From Bacteroides propionicifaciens DSM 19291 = JCM 14649 (GTDB taxonomy: Bacteria; Bacteroidota; Bacteroidia; Bacteroidales; Bacteroidaceae): 46,608 bases of DNA. The notes beneath the pieces are model-generated. The model ran no database searches, was not told the origin of the DNA, and worked only from the letters and a program-made list of their open reading frames with translations. Positions 31,931 through 42,828 of the stretch are shown one piece after another (the first letter of the stretch is position 1; each line of letters starts with the position of its first letter). The position numbers and the translations under genes were made by a program. The stretch covers positions 1 to 46,608 of the forward strand of contig NZ_AQWS01000023.1 in assembly GCF_000375405.1 (NCBI RefSeq), read 5' to 3'.

Positions 31931-33229
31931 ATGAACACCAGAAATTGCAAACAACCTCTACCAGGATGGTTAGCATTAAGCCCACTTTTAGTCTTTTTAT
32001 GCACCTATCTGATCACTTCAATACTAGTAAACGATTTTTATAAGGTTCCCATTACGGTGGCTTTTACAATCTCTGCAGGCTACGCTATAGCTATAACTAG
32101 GGGTATTCCACTAGAACAACGCTTACTACAGTTTTCAAAAGGTGCAGCCAATCGAAACATAATGCTGATGATCTGGATTTTTATCTTAGCTGGGGCTTTT
32201 GCTCAAAGTGCTAAAGAGATGGGAGCCATCAATGAGACCGTAAACCTTACGCTACATATTCTCCCTAGCAATTTATTATTTGCGGGTATTTTCTTAGCCG
32301 CATGTTTTATTTCACTATCGATAGGGACAAGCGTAGGAACGATTGTAGCACTTACTCCTGTCGCTATCGGGCTTGCAGACAAGGTCGATGTATCTTTGCC
32401 TTTTATTGTTGCTATTGTGGTCGGTGGTTCTTTTTTTGGCGATAACCTCTCTTTTATATCCGACACAACAATAGCTTCTACTCGAACACAAGGATGCACT
32501 ATGAGAGATAAATTCAAGGTCAACTCATTGATTGTTGTTCCTGCAGCCATACTTGTTTTGGGCCTTTACATCTATCTAGGCTTTTCTATAGAAGCGCCTA
32601 TTCATATAGACAAAATCGAATGGGTCAAAGTTATCCCCTATTTGATAGTTTTGGTTACGGCCATCATGGGCGTACATGTTGTAGTGGTGTTGACTTTAGG
32701 TATACTCTCGACTGGTATAATTGGTCTATTGGCAAGTGAGATGAGTTTCTTCGATTGGTTTGGAGCTATGGGTGGGGGTATCATAGGCATGGGGGAACTC
32801 ATTATTATTACACTACTAGCAGGAGGAATGCTAGAACTCATCCGCTATAACGGAGGAATCGATTTTATCATTCGATCCCTTACCAAGAGAGTTAATTCTA
32901 AACGAGCTGCTGAGTTGAGTATTGCAGGACTGGTTAGTATTGCCAATTTATGTACAGCCAACAACACAATAGCCATAATAACGGTAGGTCCTATCGCCAA
33001 AGACATTGCAATCAAGTTTAATTTAGATAAAAGAAAAAGCGCGAGTATCCTAGATACATTTTCTTGTTTCGTACAGGGAATTATCCCCTACGGTGCTCAA
33101 CTGCTTATGGCTGCAGGATTGGCCGGGATATCACCCATTAGCATCATTGCAAACCTATACTATCCCTTTACTATGGGGATAATCGCACTATTGGCAATAT
33201 TCTTTCGATACCCCAAAAAGTATTCATAA
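31931..33229 (+). CDS. NhaC-type Na+/H+ antiporter family protein
   Basis: A 432-residue membrane protein with about 11 helices. Family features: NIMLMIWIFILAGAFAQSAKEMGAINETVNL, FISLSIGTSVGTIVALTPVAIGLA, VGGSFFGDNLSFISDTTIASTRTQGCTMRDKFKVN (the most diagnostic NhaC block) and ANNTIAIITVGPIAKDIA. It exchanges Na+ (or an amine or organic acid in relatives) for H+. The open frame reaches 31871, but the ATG at 31931 (MNTRNCKQPLPGWLAL) gives the usual N-terminus and the longer one starts with an unrelated polar stretch. Single gene between the TonB locus and rpsP. Confidence 0.9.
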   Translation: MNTRNCKQPLPGWLALSPLLVFLCTYLITSILVNDFYKVPITVAFTISAGYAIAITRGIPLEQRLLQFSKGAANRNIMLMIWIFILAGAFAQSAKEMGAINETVNLTLHILPSNLLFAGIFLAACFISLSIGTSVGTIVALTPVAIGLADKVDVSLPFIVAIVVGGSFFGDNLSFISDTTIASTRTQGCTMRDKFKVNSLIVVPAAILVLGLYIYLGFSIEAPIHIDKIEWVKVIPYLIVLVTAIMGVHVVVVLTLGILSTGIIGLLASEMSFFDWFGAMGGGIIGMGELIIITLLAGGMLELIRYNGGIDFIIRSLTKRVNSKRAAELSIAGLVSIANLCTANNTIAIITVGPIAKDIAIKFNLDKRKSASILDTFSCFVQGIIPYGAQLLMAAGLAGISPISIIANLYYPFTMGIIALLAIFFRYPKKYS

Positions 33230-33335
33230 AGTGATATTCAAAAACATTTAATATCATACAGATTTATTTAGAGGGGAATCTCACACAAAATAGAGTGTAC
33301 CAATACCTTATATAAGAACAAAAGAGCCTTATTAG

Positions 33336-33366
33336 TTTGCCAATAAAAACAAATCACATATCTTTG
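33336..33366 (+). promoter_or_regulatory. Promoter of rpsP (textbook Bacteroides consensus)
   Basis: TTTG (33336-33339), exactly 19 bases, TATCTTTG (33359-33366). Both boxes and the spacing match the Bacteroides sigma-ABfr consensus. The leader to the ATG is about 55 bases. Confidence 0.85.
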
Positions 33367-33427
33367 CAACCGCTATTACGAGTTAATAGCTTAATTCAAA
33401 TCATTATAATAAAAAACATTTTTAAAA

Positions 33428-33973
33428 ATGGCAACAAGAATTAGATTGCAAAGAAACGGTCGTAAAGGCTACGCATTTTACTCTATCGTTATTGCAGACA
33501 GCAGATCACCACGTGATGGTAAATTTATTGAGAAGATTGGTACATACAACCCAAACACCAATCCTGCTACAGTAGATTTGAATTTCGAAGGAGCACTTAA
33601 ATGGGTTCTTAACGGAGCACAACCTTCAGACACAGTTCGTAACATTCTATCTCGCGAAGGTATCTACATGAAGAAACACCTTCTTGGCGGTGTTGCGAAA
33701 GGCGCATTTGGTGAAGCAGAAGCAGAAACTAAATTTGAAGCATGGAAGAGCAACAAACAATCAGGTCTTCAAGCTATTAAAGCTAAAGACATTGAGGCTC
33801 AAAAAGCTGCAGATAAAGCTCGCTTAGATGCTGAAATCAAAGCAAACGAAGAAAAAGCTAAAGCTCTAGCAGAAAAAGAAGCAGCAGAACGTGCTGCGGC
33901 TGAAGAAGCTGCTAAAGAAGAAGCTAAAGCAGAAGAAGCAACAGAAGAAAATACTGAAGCAGCTGCTGAGTAA
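33428..33973 (+). CDS. rpsP: 30S ribosomal protein S16 with long charged C-terminal tail
   Basis: A 181-residue bS16. Residues 1-80 are the conserved domain ([47 protein letters not shown], then [18 protein letters not shown]). From about 110 the protein is a low-complexity Ala/Glu/Lys-rich helix, predicted to form a coiled coil, ending in [14 protein letters not shown]. coli S16 has only about 82 residues; the extension is common in Bacteroidetes and of unknown use. Monocistronic, with a strong promoter and a strong terminator. Confidence 0.97.
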   Translation: MATRIRLQRNGRKGYAFYSIVIADSRSPRDGKFIEKIGTYNPNTNPATVDLNFEGALKWVLNGAQPSDTVRNILSREGIYMKKHLLGGVAKGAFGEAEAETKFEAWKSNKQSGLQAIKAKDIEAQKAADKARLDAEIKANEEKAKALAEKEAAERAAAEEAAKEEAKAEEATEENTEAAAE

Positions 33974-34012
33974 TTAATTACATTCGACACTTATTTCAAA
34001 CAAACAGATAGA

Positions 34013-34045
34013 AAAGGCTTTACTAGTAATAGTAAAGCCTTTCTT
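34013..34045 (+). terminator. Terminator of rpsP
   Basis: AAAGGCTTTACTA (34013-34025) and TAGTAAAGCCTTT (34030-34042) form a perfect 13-bp stem with loop GTAA. It also faces the convergent phosphorylase gene. Confidence 0.85.
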
Positions 34046-34067
34046 ATTTATAACAACTTGGGGTTGA

Positions 34068-36641
34068 TTAGTTCTGCGCTGGCAGATTAAACCATGTTAC
34101 TAAGCTGAAGTCTTGCTTATTTGGCAAATGTTCATGTTTAGGATACATACGGTAGCTCACTTTAAAGGTTCCAGCATTGGCAATATTTATCTTACCCTCA
34201 AAGGTGTATAAATCGCCTTTATTGCCAGTTACTTCGAAAGTCTTAACAGCATAAACCTGATCTACTCCATTACTGTCTGAGTGGAGAATAACGCAATCAA
34301 TAGCTACAGCATCTTTAAGACCTTTTTCATCTACTACAATTTTCACTAGATACTGACGACCACTCTCAATGCGATCACCAATAATATCATCGTGAGTTGC
34401 CTCAAGCACCTCAATACTATCCCACTTAGCAATTACATCTTCTTTCCAAGCAACCAATGCTTTTACAGGAGCATAATTGTCTTTTGCTAGTGTTTTATAA
34501 CGAGTAGCTAAGTTGGAATAGAACTTAGTATAATAATCATCCAACATACGTTTCATAGTGTAGTGTGGAGCTACTTGTGCCATAGAGTTACGGATATATT
34601 CAATCCACTCAGAAGAGTAGCCTTTGTCATTATGAGCAAAGTATAAAGGAACAATCTCATTTTCAAAAGTAGAGTATATCGTAGCAGCATCAAGTTGATC
34701 TTGATGTTCTTGGTTTTCGAACGTACGCTTATCAGTCAACGACCAACCAGCTCTCGGTCTATAGCCTTCATACCACCAACCATCAAGAACTGAGAAGTTC
34801 AGCACGCCATTCATCAAAGCCTTCTCTCCCGAAGTACCAGAAGCCTCTAAGGGACGTGTAGGGGTATTCAACCATACATCAACACCAGCAATCAAACGAC
34901 GAGCCAGTAGCATGTCATAATTTTCTAGGAATATAATCTTACCTAGGAACTCAGGGCGATTAGATATCTCGTAGATTCTCTTGATCAAACCTTGTCCTGC
35001 ACCATCGTGAGGGTGAGCTTTACCAGTAAATAAGAATTGAACAGGACGTTCTTCGTCATTGACTAGTTTAGCCAATCTGTCTAGGTCAGTAAATAGAAGG
35101 TGAGCACGTTTATAAGTAGCAAATCGACGACCAAAGCCAATCAATAAGGCATTGGGATCAATTTTCTCCATTAAAGATACAATACGAGAAGGGTCACCTT
35201 GGTTTTTAAGCCATGATGCATTGAACTTCTCTTTAATGTAATCGGTAAGTCGGACTTTAGATTGTTTACGAACCTCCCAGATAGCTTCATCAGAAACTTT
35301 ATAAATAGCATCCCAAATTTCAGGATTAGACTGATCGTTGAGAAAATTCTTATCAAAATACTTTTTATAGAATTCCTTCCACTGTGATGAACACCAAGTT
35401 GGGAAATGCACTCCATTGGTTACATACCCCACATGATTTTCTTCTGGGAAATACCCTTTCCATAGTGTTGAGAACATGTGTTGAGATACGGTTCCATGAA
35501 GTTTACTTACTCCATTAATCTCTTGGCAAGTTTTACAAGCAAAGGTTGACATACAGAAGCGCTCGCTCTTATCACCAGGATTGGTTCTACCCATATCCAT
35601 AAGTTCATCCCAAGAGATTTTTAATTGCTCAGGGTAACCACCCATATACTTACCAAAAAGTCCTTCGTCAAAATAATCGTGACCTGCAGGAACTGGAGTA
35701 TGTACTGTGTAGAGAGAAGATGCCTTTACAAGTTCTAACGACTCGTCGAAGCTAAAACCTTCTTTAATATGATCAGCAATACGCTTAATGTTAATTAAGG
35801 CTGCATGACCTTCATTACAATGATAAATCTCTTTTGTTATTCCTAAAGCTTTAAGAGCAATCATGCCACCAATACCAAGCAGAATCTCTTGCTTCAAGCG
35901 ATTTTCCCAATCACCTCCATAGAGTTGGTGTGTAATTGCACGATCGAACTCACTATTTAATTCGTGATCGGTATCCAATAGATAAAGAGGAACTCTACCC
36001 ACATTTACTCGCCATAAATAGGCATGAACAACATAATCCATATAAGGAATGTCAATCACTACAGGATAACCTTTTTTATCTACTACACGATCTAGTGGAA
36101 GTGTATTAAAGTCTTGAGCTTCGTAATTAGCAATCTGCTGACCATCCATAGCCAAACTTTGCGTAAAGTAGCCATAACGATAGAGTAATCCTACCGCACA
36201 TAGATCGACATTACTATCCGAAGCCTCTTTCAAATAATCACCCGCTAATACACCAAGACCACCAGAGTAAATCTTTAGCACACTGTTTAAGCCATACTCC
36301 ATACTAAAATAAGCTACAGAAGCTCTTTTAGGATTAGGCTTTACATCGATATAGTTTTTGAATTTAGTATAAACAGCATCTATCTTCTCTAATACCTCTT
36401 TATCGTTTGACAGCTCTTGAAGAGAGTCGTAACTCATACGCTCGAGCAAAAGCACAGGGTTTTGTTCAACTTCTTGCCAAAGCGTAGGGTTTAAAGACTC
36501 AAATAATTCGGTAGCCTCGTTATTCCAAGACCACCAAATATTTCGTGCCAATTCTGATAATTTTGAAAGTTCTTTTGGAATGTCAGATTTAACACTCACA
36601 AGCTTCCAATTAGGAGAATTTGATTTACTAATTTGTATCAT
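34068..36641 (-). CDS. glgP: Alpha-glucan (glycogen) phosphorylase, GT35, DUF3417 type
   Basis: An 857-residue phosphorylase releasing glucose 1-phosphate from glycogen or maltodextrin. The N-terminal DUF3417 region ([28 protein letters not shown]) marks the short archaeal/Bacteroidetes-type subfamily rather than the E. coli GlgP type. The core has [67 protein letters not shown], and the pyridoxal-phosphate Lys in [14 protein letters not shown]. The last 110 residues form an extra C-terminal beta-rich domain. It is 10 bases downstream of the glycogen synthase gene, so synthesis and breakdown are co-expressed. Confidence 0.93.
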   Translation of the reverse strand: MIQISKSNSPNWKLVSVKSDIPKELSKLSELARNIWWSWNNEATELFESLNPTLWQEVEQNPVLLLERMSYDSLQELSNDKEVLEKIDAVYTKFKNYIDVKPNPKRASVAYFSMEYGLNSVLKIYSGGLGVLAGDYLKEASDSNVDLCAVGLLYRYGYFTQSLAMDGQQIANYEAQDFNTLPLDRVVDKKGYPVVIDIPYMDYVVHAYLWRVNVGRVPLYLLDTDHELNSEFDRAITHQLYGGDWENRLKQEILLGIGGMIALKALGITKEIYHCNEGHAALINIKRIADHIKEGFSFDESLELVKASSLYTVHTPVPAGHDYFDEGLFGKYMGGYPEQLKISWDELMDMGRTNPGDKSERFCMSTFACKTCQEINGVSKLHGTVSQHMFSTLWKGYFPEENHVGYVTNGVHFPTWCSSQWKEFYKKYFDKNFLNDQSNPEIWDAIYKVSDEAIWEVRKQSKVRLTDYIKEKFNASWLKNQGDPSRIVSLMEKIDPNALLIGFGRRFATYKRAHLLFTDLDRLAKLVNDEERPVQFLFTGKAHPHDGAGQGLIKRIYEISNRPEFLGKIIFLENYDMLLARRLIAGVDVWLNTPTRPLEASGTSGEKALMNGVLNFSVLDGWWYEGYRPRAGWSLTDKRTFENQEHQDQLDAATIYSTFENEIVPLYFAHNDKGYSSEWIEYIRNSMAQVAPHYTMKRMLDDYYTKFYSNLATRYKTLAKDNYAPVKALVAWKEDVIAKWDSIEVLEATHDDIIGDRIESGRQYLVKIVVDEKGLKDAVAIDCVILHSDSNGVDQVYAVKTFEVTGNKGDLYTFEGKINIANAGTFKVSYRMYPKHEHLPNKQDFSLVTWFNLPAQN

Positions 36642-36651
36642 TTTATAATTA

Positions 36652-38331
36652 TTAATTTGTATCTATTCTAGAATCTCTATTTGTAAAAGCGAGAGCATAG
36701 GCCTCATAATAAGCCTCTATAAACTTACTCCATAAAGCACGATCAGATAACTGACTGGCTCTATTACGAGTACGATTAATTTCTTTGGTATCTAGAGCTG
36801 CATAATCAGAAATTGTTTTAGAAATATTCTCTACAATCTCACTGTAATTATGATCTGTGCGCTCTAAAACAGCAACACCATCCGACAAGCCTCTGTTATA
36901 GTTATCAACAGTTTCGACCCAAGCACCAAACCCTGAGAGGTTAGTAGTAACTGTAGGTACTTTAAAGGCAATGCTTTCAAGTGGTGTGTAGCCCCAAGGT
37001 TCGTAATAAGAAGGGTAAATGGTAATGTCCTGACCGATTAAGACATCGTAGTACGACATATTAAATATCCCGTCGGACTCATTAAGATAGCAAGGAACAA
37101 AGATCAACTTCACACGACTATCGGGTTGGTTGATTAATCCACGCTCACGCATCATACTCAAGATAGGGTCGTGATCCATCTGATGCAACCAATGCGTGAT
37201 ATAAGGAAACTCTAAGGGGGTTATTTCAGGCTTATCTAAGTTTTGCATGCGATAGGCTAAATCTTGACGAGCCTCACCCACCCAAGCAGGTACAAAGATG
37301 TAAGCTAAGATGTCTTTGGCTAGTGCATCACCAAGCTGATTCAAAGAGTTCATTGCATCGACAAAAGCATCAAGACCTTTGTTCTTAAGCTCGTATCTTC
37401 CGCTAGTACCCACGATCAAAGTATCATCAGCCAAAGTTTTACCTAAGACTTTCTGAGCTACAGCGATTAATTGCTTCCGTGCAGCATTCCGAGTAGACGT
37501 AAATTTGGCACCTTTGGGAACAAAGTCATTCTCAAAGCCATTCTTAAGAACCACATCGATTGGTTTCTCAAGTAGTTGTTCAGCTTCTTTTGCTGTTATA
37601 TCACTTACGGTTGTGAAACAATCAACAGCATGTGCAGTTTGCTTCTCAATGGAATGTTTAGATTCGACATTGAGCTCACGAGCCATCTGATCACCACAAT
37701 AATTAGTTAAATTATCATATAGTGGTTTATAATTGCCCGCAATCGAACGTCCAACTGTTGTTGCGTGTGTTGTAAATAACGTAGCCACCTGAGGAAGCAT
37801 CTGCTGAATATACAAAGCACCCATTCCACACATCCATTCATGTGCATGATAAGCTACATTCTTATGTTCAAGTTTATGAAAAACATAAAAAGACTCCACT
37901 ACTTTAGCTGCGGCAATTGAAAACATAGAAGCTTCGTCGTAGTCGCCATAGCCATGAAGAGAGTCCACTTGATAGTGTTCCCAGATAAATCCATAGATTT
38001 TATCTTTAATAGCATAATAAGGTTCAAAATCAACTAAGATGACAATAGGGTTACCAGGAATCATCCAACGCCCTATACGAATGCGTATGAAACTATCTGG
38101 TTGATCGGCTAGACTTTTAGTCCAACTCTTAAATAGCGTAGGGTCTTCAACAAATAATGGGTTTGAATCATCTTTAGTTAGATCAGGCCCAATAAAAAAC
38201 AAATTGTCTTTAAGCGTAGTTTGCAGGGTTTTAGCTTGAGTAGATAAAACGGTGTAAATTCCACCAACTTTGTTGCAAACCTCCCAACTTACATTAAAAA
38301 GAAAATCAGGTTTAAGATTTTTTTTTCTCAT
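36652..38331 (-). CDS. Glycogen synthase, GT3 (eukaryotic-like) family
   Basis: A 559-residue glycosyltransferase. The N-terminal [23 protein letters not shown] is the GT3 signature, unlike the GT5 GlgA of E. coli. Further GT3 blocks: [53 protein letters not shown] and the C-terminal [32 protein letters not shown], including the E-x(7)-E catalytic region. It would extend glycogen using a nucleotide sugar (UDP-glucose in GT3 relatives; ADP-glucose not excluded). First gene of a two-gene operon with the phosphorylase. Confidence 0.92.
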   Translation of the reverse strand: MRKKNLKPDFLFNVSWEVCNKVGGIYTVLSTQAKTLQTTLKDNLFFIGPDLTKDDSNPLFVEDPTLFKSWTKSLADQPDSFIRIRIGRWMIPGNPIVILVDFEPYYAIKDKIYGFIWEHYQVDSLHGYGDYDEASMFSIAAAKVVESFYVFHKLEHKNVAYHAHEWMCGMGALYIQQMLPQVATLFTTHATTVGRSIAGNYKPLYDNLTNYCGDQMARELNVESKHSIEKQTAHAVDCFTTVSDITAKEAEQLLEKPIDVVLKNGFENDFVPKGAKFTSTRNAARKQLIAVAQKVLGKTLADDTLIVGTSGRYELKNKGLDAFVDAMNSLNQLGDALAKDILAYIFVPAWVGEARQDLAYRMQNLDKPEITPLEFPYITHWLHQMDHDPILSMMRERGLINQPDSRVKLIFVPCYLNESDGIFNMSYYDVLIGQDITIYPSYYEPWGYTPLESIAFKVPTVTTNLSGFGAWVETVDNYNRGLSDGVAVLERTDHNYSEIVENISKTISDYAALDTKEINRTRNRASQLSDRALWSKFIEAYYEAYALAFTNRDSRIDTN

Positions 38332-38473
38332 AACAAGGTTAAGTTCATGTTTAAGTACGTTATTAAATATAATACTTTATAAACAATTAATTGACTAAAG
38401 TCTACATTTTAAAATTAGTTCTTTAACTTTTATTACCCTTCTAGATAAACCGTTACAAGATATTTTCATGAAC

Positions 38474-38510
38474 AAAAAAATCGAGATTACGCCAAAGCAT
38501 AACCTCGATT
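38474..38510 (-). terminator. Terminator of the V-ATPase operon
   Basis: AATCGAGATTA (38479-38489) and TAACCTCGATT (38500-38510) form an 11-bp stem with one mismatch, followed on the minus strand by a run of T (complement of 38474-38480). Confidence 0.85.
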
Positions 38511-38547
38511 AAATATACATTAATAGAGTTGATATCTATATTGAAAA

Positions 38548-39018
<471 letters not shown>

Positions 39019-39048
39019 TTAATTTTTTGTTATTATATAATTTCTAGT

Positions 39049-40854
39049 TTATTTGTTTTTAAATGGTTTGTATTCTTGTCCTCCGCCTTCGTAGCCAGCA
39101 TTCTTAAAGAATTCCACAAAGGTTAGACGCATAGGGTGAACCATTGCACCAAGAACATTCATAAATATATTAATTCCGTGACCAACTACAAAAATCAAGA
39201 CCATAACAATCGGTCCTAATATTATATTGTCAGGACTCATACCTGTAGCCAAACTGTTGAAAACACTAGCCAATATACCACCAGAAAGACCTAGGGCAAA
39301 CAGACGGACATAAGAGAGTACGTCACCTAGCAAACCAGTAGCCATATTATAAGTATCCCAAAGACCTAGACCAATATTGGTAAATATATTCTTATCGGGA
39401 CTGTTAAAGAGGAATACCATAGCAGCACAAACACCGCTAATAGATAAATAAACAGTATCACCTATTGATCCAATCGAAGGGAAAGCAGTTACAAGACAAG
39501 TGTAAGTTAAAAATACAAACCAACCTATAGTTGCTACTGCATATTTAAAGCCAAACTGAATAATTTGATTAGCAATTTTAAGACACATTCCAAACAAAAT
39601 TTGGATTACTCCTAAGATCAAAGCCAAAGCAAACATCTCGTTATTGTCTTTATATGCAAACGATTTCACCCATTGGATAAACGGGTTATCAATATCATAG
39701 AGACTTACTCCAAAAAAACCTCCTGTAAGCAAACCACAAAAGAACGTTGAAGTTCCCAAGACTTGCACCAAAGACATAACACTCCGCATGCTGGGAGACA
39801 ATTTCTTTGCAAACATTTTATAGAGAGTCGCTACCAATAATAAGAATAAACCATAACCAGAGTCTCCCAAACATAGGCCAAAGAACACCATAAAGAATGG
39901 AGCAAAATAAGGCGTTAGGTCGATCTCGTTATATCGAGGTAACATATAAAGTTTACCAATTGGTTCAAACCACGAGAAAAATCCTTTATTAGCAAATTTA
40001 ATAGGGACATTATCATCGGGAGTGGGATTGGTGATCTCGTAATAAATTGAGGCCTTGTCAAGCTCAGAAGCAATTTGTTCAGCTTCAACTGCGGGAATCC
40101 AACCTTGCAAAACCATTAATTTATCTTCAAGAGCGGATTGTGTATTTAGTAACACTTGATCAAACTCAATAGCTCCCTCAACTTCTTTAAGATATTCCTT
40201 AAGGCTAATTAATTTAGTTGAAGCAAGAACAGAAATAGCCTCTTCAGCTTTTTGAGCTTTAAGAAGAAATTCATCATGCTTGGCTATCAAGGAGGATAAA
40301 GACTCAGAGGGGAGTTTTATTGACTCCGCCTCGAGATAGAGTGGTGATCCAGCTTCGGTTGTAGTGATAAAGTATAGTCTTGAGTTTTGCCTATTTATCA
40401 ATGTAGCATTGAATTTATCAACCCATTCTGAATTAAAAGCACTCTCACTACAAACAAAGAAGTTCATCTCCAGATTAAGATCTTTTAATCCTCGAACATC
40501 TTCATACTTAAAGTCACCCCAAGGGCTTAAATGCTCTATGGTCTTATCAAGCGCAGATATTTCTTGCTTAAGATCAGCAAGCTTCTTTTCGAGTATCTCT
40601 AAGTTTTCTAAGACTAATTTTCCATCCGTTGAATCAGCTGAAGGTTCCTCTTTTACCTCGAAACGCTCCAAACGTTTTATAGCGTCAGATACCTGCTTAG
40701 CTAAAAGCAATTGTTCATGGAGCTCAGAGTCGTCAACAGTTCCTTTTTGGAATTCTTGAATATGCACAAGACCAAGGTCTCGTAACGACTTAACAAAGTC
40801 ATCATACTCTTTATGATAAACCAAAAAGGTTAGTTTTTTCATTTTTGCAATCAT
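39049..40854 (-). CDS. ntpI: V-type ATP synthase subunit I (a-subunit homologue)
   Basis: A 601-residue stator and ion-channel subunit. The soluble N-terminal half is coiled coil (MKKLTFLVYHKEYDDFVKSLRDLGLVHI..., EILEKKLADLKQEIS) and the C-terminal half from about residue 320 has about eight helices (YFAPFFMVFFGLCLGDSGYGL, NMATGLLGDVLSYVRLFALGLSGGILASVFN with the essential Arg, GHGINIFMNVLGAMVHPMRLTFVEFF). Its ATG overlaps the stop of subunit D by four bases; MKKLTF, four codons later, is an alternative start. Confidence 0.93.
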   Translation of the reverse strand: MIAKMKKLTFLVYHKEYDDFVKSLRDLGLVHIQEFQKGTVDDSELHEQLLLAKQVSDAIKRLERFEVKEEPSADSTDGKLVLENLEILEKKLADLKQEISALDKTIEHLSPWGDFKYEDVRGLKDLNLEMNFFVCSESAFNSEWVDKFNATLINRQNSRLYFITTTEAGSPLYLEAESIKLPSESLSSLIAKHDEFLLKAQKAEEAISVLASTKLISLKEYLKEVEGAIEFDQVLLNTQSALEDKLMVLQGWIPAVEAEQIASELDKASIYYEITNPTPDDNVPIKFANKGFFSWFEPIGKLYMLPRYNEIDLTPYFAPFFMVFFGLCLGDSGYGLFLLLVATLYKMFAKKLSPSMRSVMSLVQVLGTSTFFCGLLTGGFFGVSLYDIDNPFIQWVKSFAYKDNNEMFALALILGVIQILFGMCLKIANQIIQFGFKYAVATIGWFVFLTYTCLVTAFPSIGSIGDTVYLSISGVCAAMVFLFNSPDKNIFTNIGLGLWDTYNMATGLLGDVLSYVRLFALGLSGGILASVFNSLATGMSPDNIILGPIVMVLIFVVGHGINIFMNVLGAMVHPMRLTFVEFFKNAGYEGGGQEYKPFKNK

Positions 40855-41462
40855 TGATTTGCTACCTCCTCTCTCCTTTTATGTTGTATGGATTTCAAAA
40901 TCTTCTGTGAAGACTTAGATAAGTTTTCCTCATCTTCCATGAAACGTTTAATCTTTAATAAAGCATCTTCATACCCAGGAATTTGAACCTTCTCAAAGAG
41001 ATTCACTTTTTGAGTAGTCTTTTTACGTGCATACTCCAGCTGATTTAATTTGGCAAGAACGAATTCTTGTTCTATGGCAAGTTGTGCTAACTTTTTGAGT
41101 AGCTCAATCCCATCAAAAAACCATTTGGGTGAATTAAAAAAACTATACGGCTGAATTTCAAAGTCAATATGATCTAAGATTGGGGTACGAACACCTGCAA
41201 TCTTTTTGATTCCTATTTTTACATCTTTAATTTTAACTAAGGATGCATCAAACTCATTCCAAAGTGCAAACATGGCTTCATAATTAAGAATTTGATCCTC
41301 CAGCTTTTGAGCTAAGATTTTCGCATCATCTCTACAACGTTTCACTTCCATACGTAATGCACTCTCCTTACTCTTAATGATAGGAAGCATACGCTCACGC
41401 ATATGGAGTTGTTTCTCCAATTGCTGATGAGAAGTTTTATTGTATTGAAACTTAATTGCCAT
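40851..41462 (-). CDS. ntpD: V-type ATP synthase subunit D (central stalk)
   Basis: A 203-residue, almost fully helical protein that forms the rotating central shaft. The N-terminal coiled coil starts FQYNKTSHQQLEKQLHMRERMLPIIKSKESALRMEVKRC and the C-terminal coil includes LNQLEYARKKTTQKVNLFEKVQIPGY, the conserved ARRRVNALE-type motif of the family (here ARKKTTQKVNLFE). It sits between subunits B and I. Confidence 0.9.
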   Translation of the reverse strand: MAIKFQYNKTSHQQLEKQLHMRERMLPIIKSKESALRMEVKRCRDDAKILAQKLEDQILNYEAMFALWNEFDASLVKIKDVKIGIKKIAGVRTPILDHIDFEIQPYSFFNSPKWFFDGIELLKKLAQLAIEQEFVLAKLNQLEYARKKTTQKVNLFEKVQIPGYEDALLKIKRFMEDEENLSKSSQKILKSIQHKRREEVANQ

Positions 41463-41486
41463 TATATATTTTATTTAAATCAGATA

Positions 41487-42809
41487 CTATTTCTTTTTCC
41501 AGAACTCTTCTACTAAGTCTTGACGGATATTTACCTCTTCAGGACGGAAATATTCGCCAAACAAAGACCAAGCAGTATCTAACATCTCAGTTATGTTTAA
41601 GTTAACATCAATGGCTAGAAGCTCAGTAGAGTATTTATCTGCAAAAGAAATTGTTCTTTCATCATAATTGGTCAAGTCAAAACCGTTTTCACGCTTTGTT
41701 TTAGCATTAGCAGCATCAGCATAAAGACGTACTGCAGCATTCATAACCTGTGGATGATCCTTACGGGTTTTCTTACCAATAACGAGTTGCTTCAAACGCG
41801 ATAAAGAACGGAATGGATCGACTATAATCTTACCCACATCACTATCTCTACGAAGGAATAATTGCCCCTCCGTGATGTAACCTGTGTTATCAGGTACCGC
41901 ACTTGTAATATCACCACCCGAAAGTGTTGTTACTGCAATAATAGTAATCGAACCACCAGAAGGGAATTGAACCGCCTTCTCATAAATTCGAGCCAAGTCA
42001 GAATATAATGAACCTGGCATAGAGTCTTTTGAAGGAATTTGGTCCATACGATTCGATACGATAGCTAAAGCATCAGCATATGAAGTCATATCAGTTAGAA
42101 GTACTAAAACCTTCTCATCTTTTTCGACAGCAAAATATTCTGCAGAAGTCAAAGCCATATCGGGGATTAGTAATCGCTCAACAGCAGGATTCTCTGTAGT
42201 GTTCATAAAACAGATAATACGATCAAGTACACCTGCATTTGAGAATACATGTTTAAAGTATAGGTAATCGTCATTTGTCATCCCCATACCACCCAGGATA
42301 ATCTTATCTGTATCGGCACGTAGAGCAACATTGGCCATTACCTCATTGAAGGGCTGATCAGGATCTGCAAAGAACGGTATCTTTTGTCCCGAAACTAAGG
42401 TATTATTTAAGTCAATACCCGCAATACCTGTTGCAATTAGCTCAGAAGGTTGTTTTCTTCTTACAGGGTTTACCGATGGGCCACCAATCTCAACTTCAGT
42501 TCCTTCTACTTTAGGACCACCATCAATAGGTTCTCCGAAAGCATTAAAGAAACGCCCAGCAAGTTGATCACCAACTTTCAATGATGGAGCTTTACCCATA
42601 AATACTACTTCAGCATTATTGGGAATTCCTTCTGTTCCTTCAAAAATTTGAAGCGTCACTTCGTCACCAGCAATTTTCACCACCTGTGCTAATCTACCAT
42701 TCACTGTAGCCAACTCATCGTAACCAACTCCAGTAGCTTTAAGTGAGCAAGTAGCCTTAGTTATTTGGGTAATCTGAGTGTATATCTTTTGAAAAGCTTG
42801 TGTTTCCAT
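41487..42809 (-). CDS. ntpB: V-type ATP synthase subunit B (non-catalytic)
   Basis: A 440-residue regulatory subunit. It has the ATPase fold without a P-loop: SGQKIPFFADPDQPFNEVMANVALRA stands where the Walker A motif would be. Diagnostic blocks are GRFFNAFGEPIDGGP, LTDMTSYADALAIVSNRMDQIPSKDSMPGSLYSDLARIYEKA and the arginine-containing PFRSLSRLKQLVIGKKTRKDHP region. It alternates with subunit A in the A3B3 head. Confidence 0.96.
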   Translation of the reverse strand: METQAFQKIYTQITQITKATCSLKATGVGYDELATVNGRLAQVVKIAGDEVTLQIFEGTEGIPNNAEVVFMGKAPSLKVGDQLAGRFFNAFGEPIDGGPKVEGTEVEIGGPSVNPVRRKQPSELIATGIAGIDLNNTLVSGQKIPFFADPDQPFNEVMANVALRADTDKIILGGMGMTNDDYLYFKHVFSNAGVLDRIICFMNTTENPAVERLLIPDMALTSAEYFAVEKDEKVLVLLTDMTSYADALAIVSNRMDQIPSKDSMPGSLYSDLARIYEKAVQFPSGGSITIIAVTTLSGGDITSAVPDNTGYITEGQLFLRRDSDVGKIIVDPFRSLSRLKQLVIGKKTRKDHPQVMNAAVRLYADAANAKTKRENGFDLTNYDERTISFADKYSTELLAIDVNLNITEMLDTAWSLFGEYFRPEEVNIRQDLVEEFWKKK

Positions 42810-42828
42810 ATCATTTCATCTTTAGGAG

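Noticed and set aside
33799-33990. Open frame antisense to the S16 tail
   Set aside because: It arises from the repetitive Ala/Glu/Lys codons on the other strand and is Ser/Ala low-complexity without a start region.
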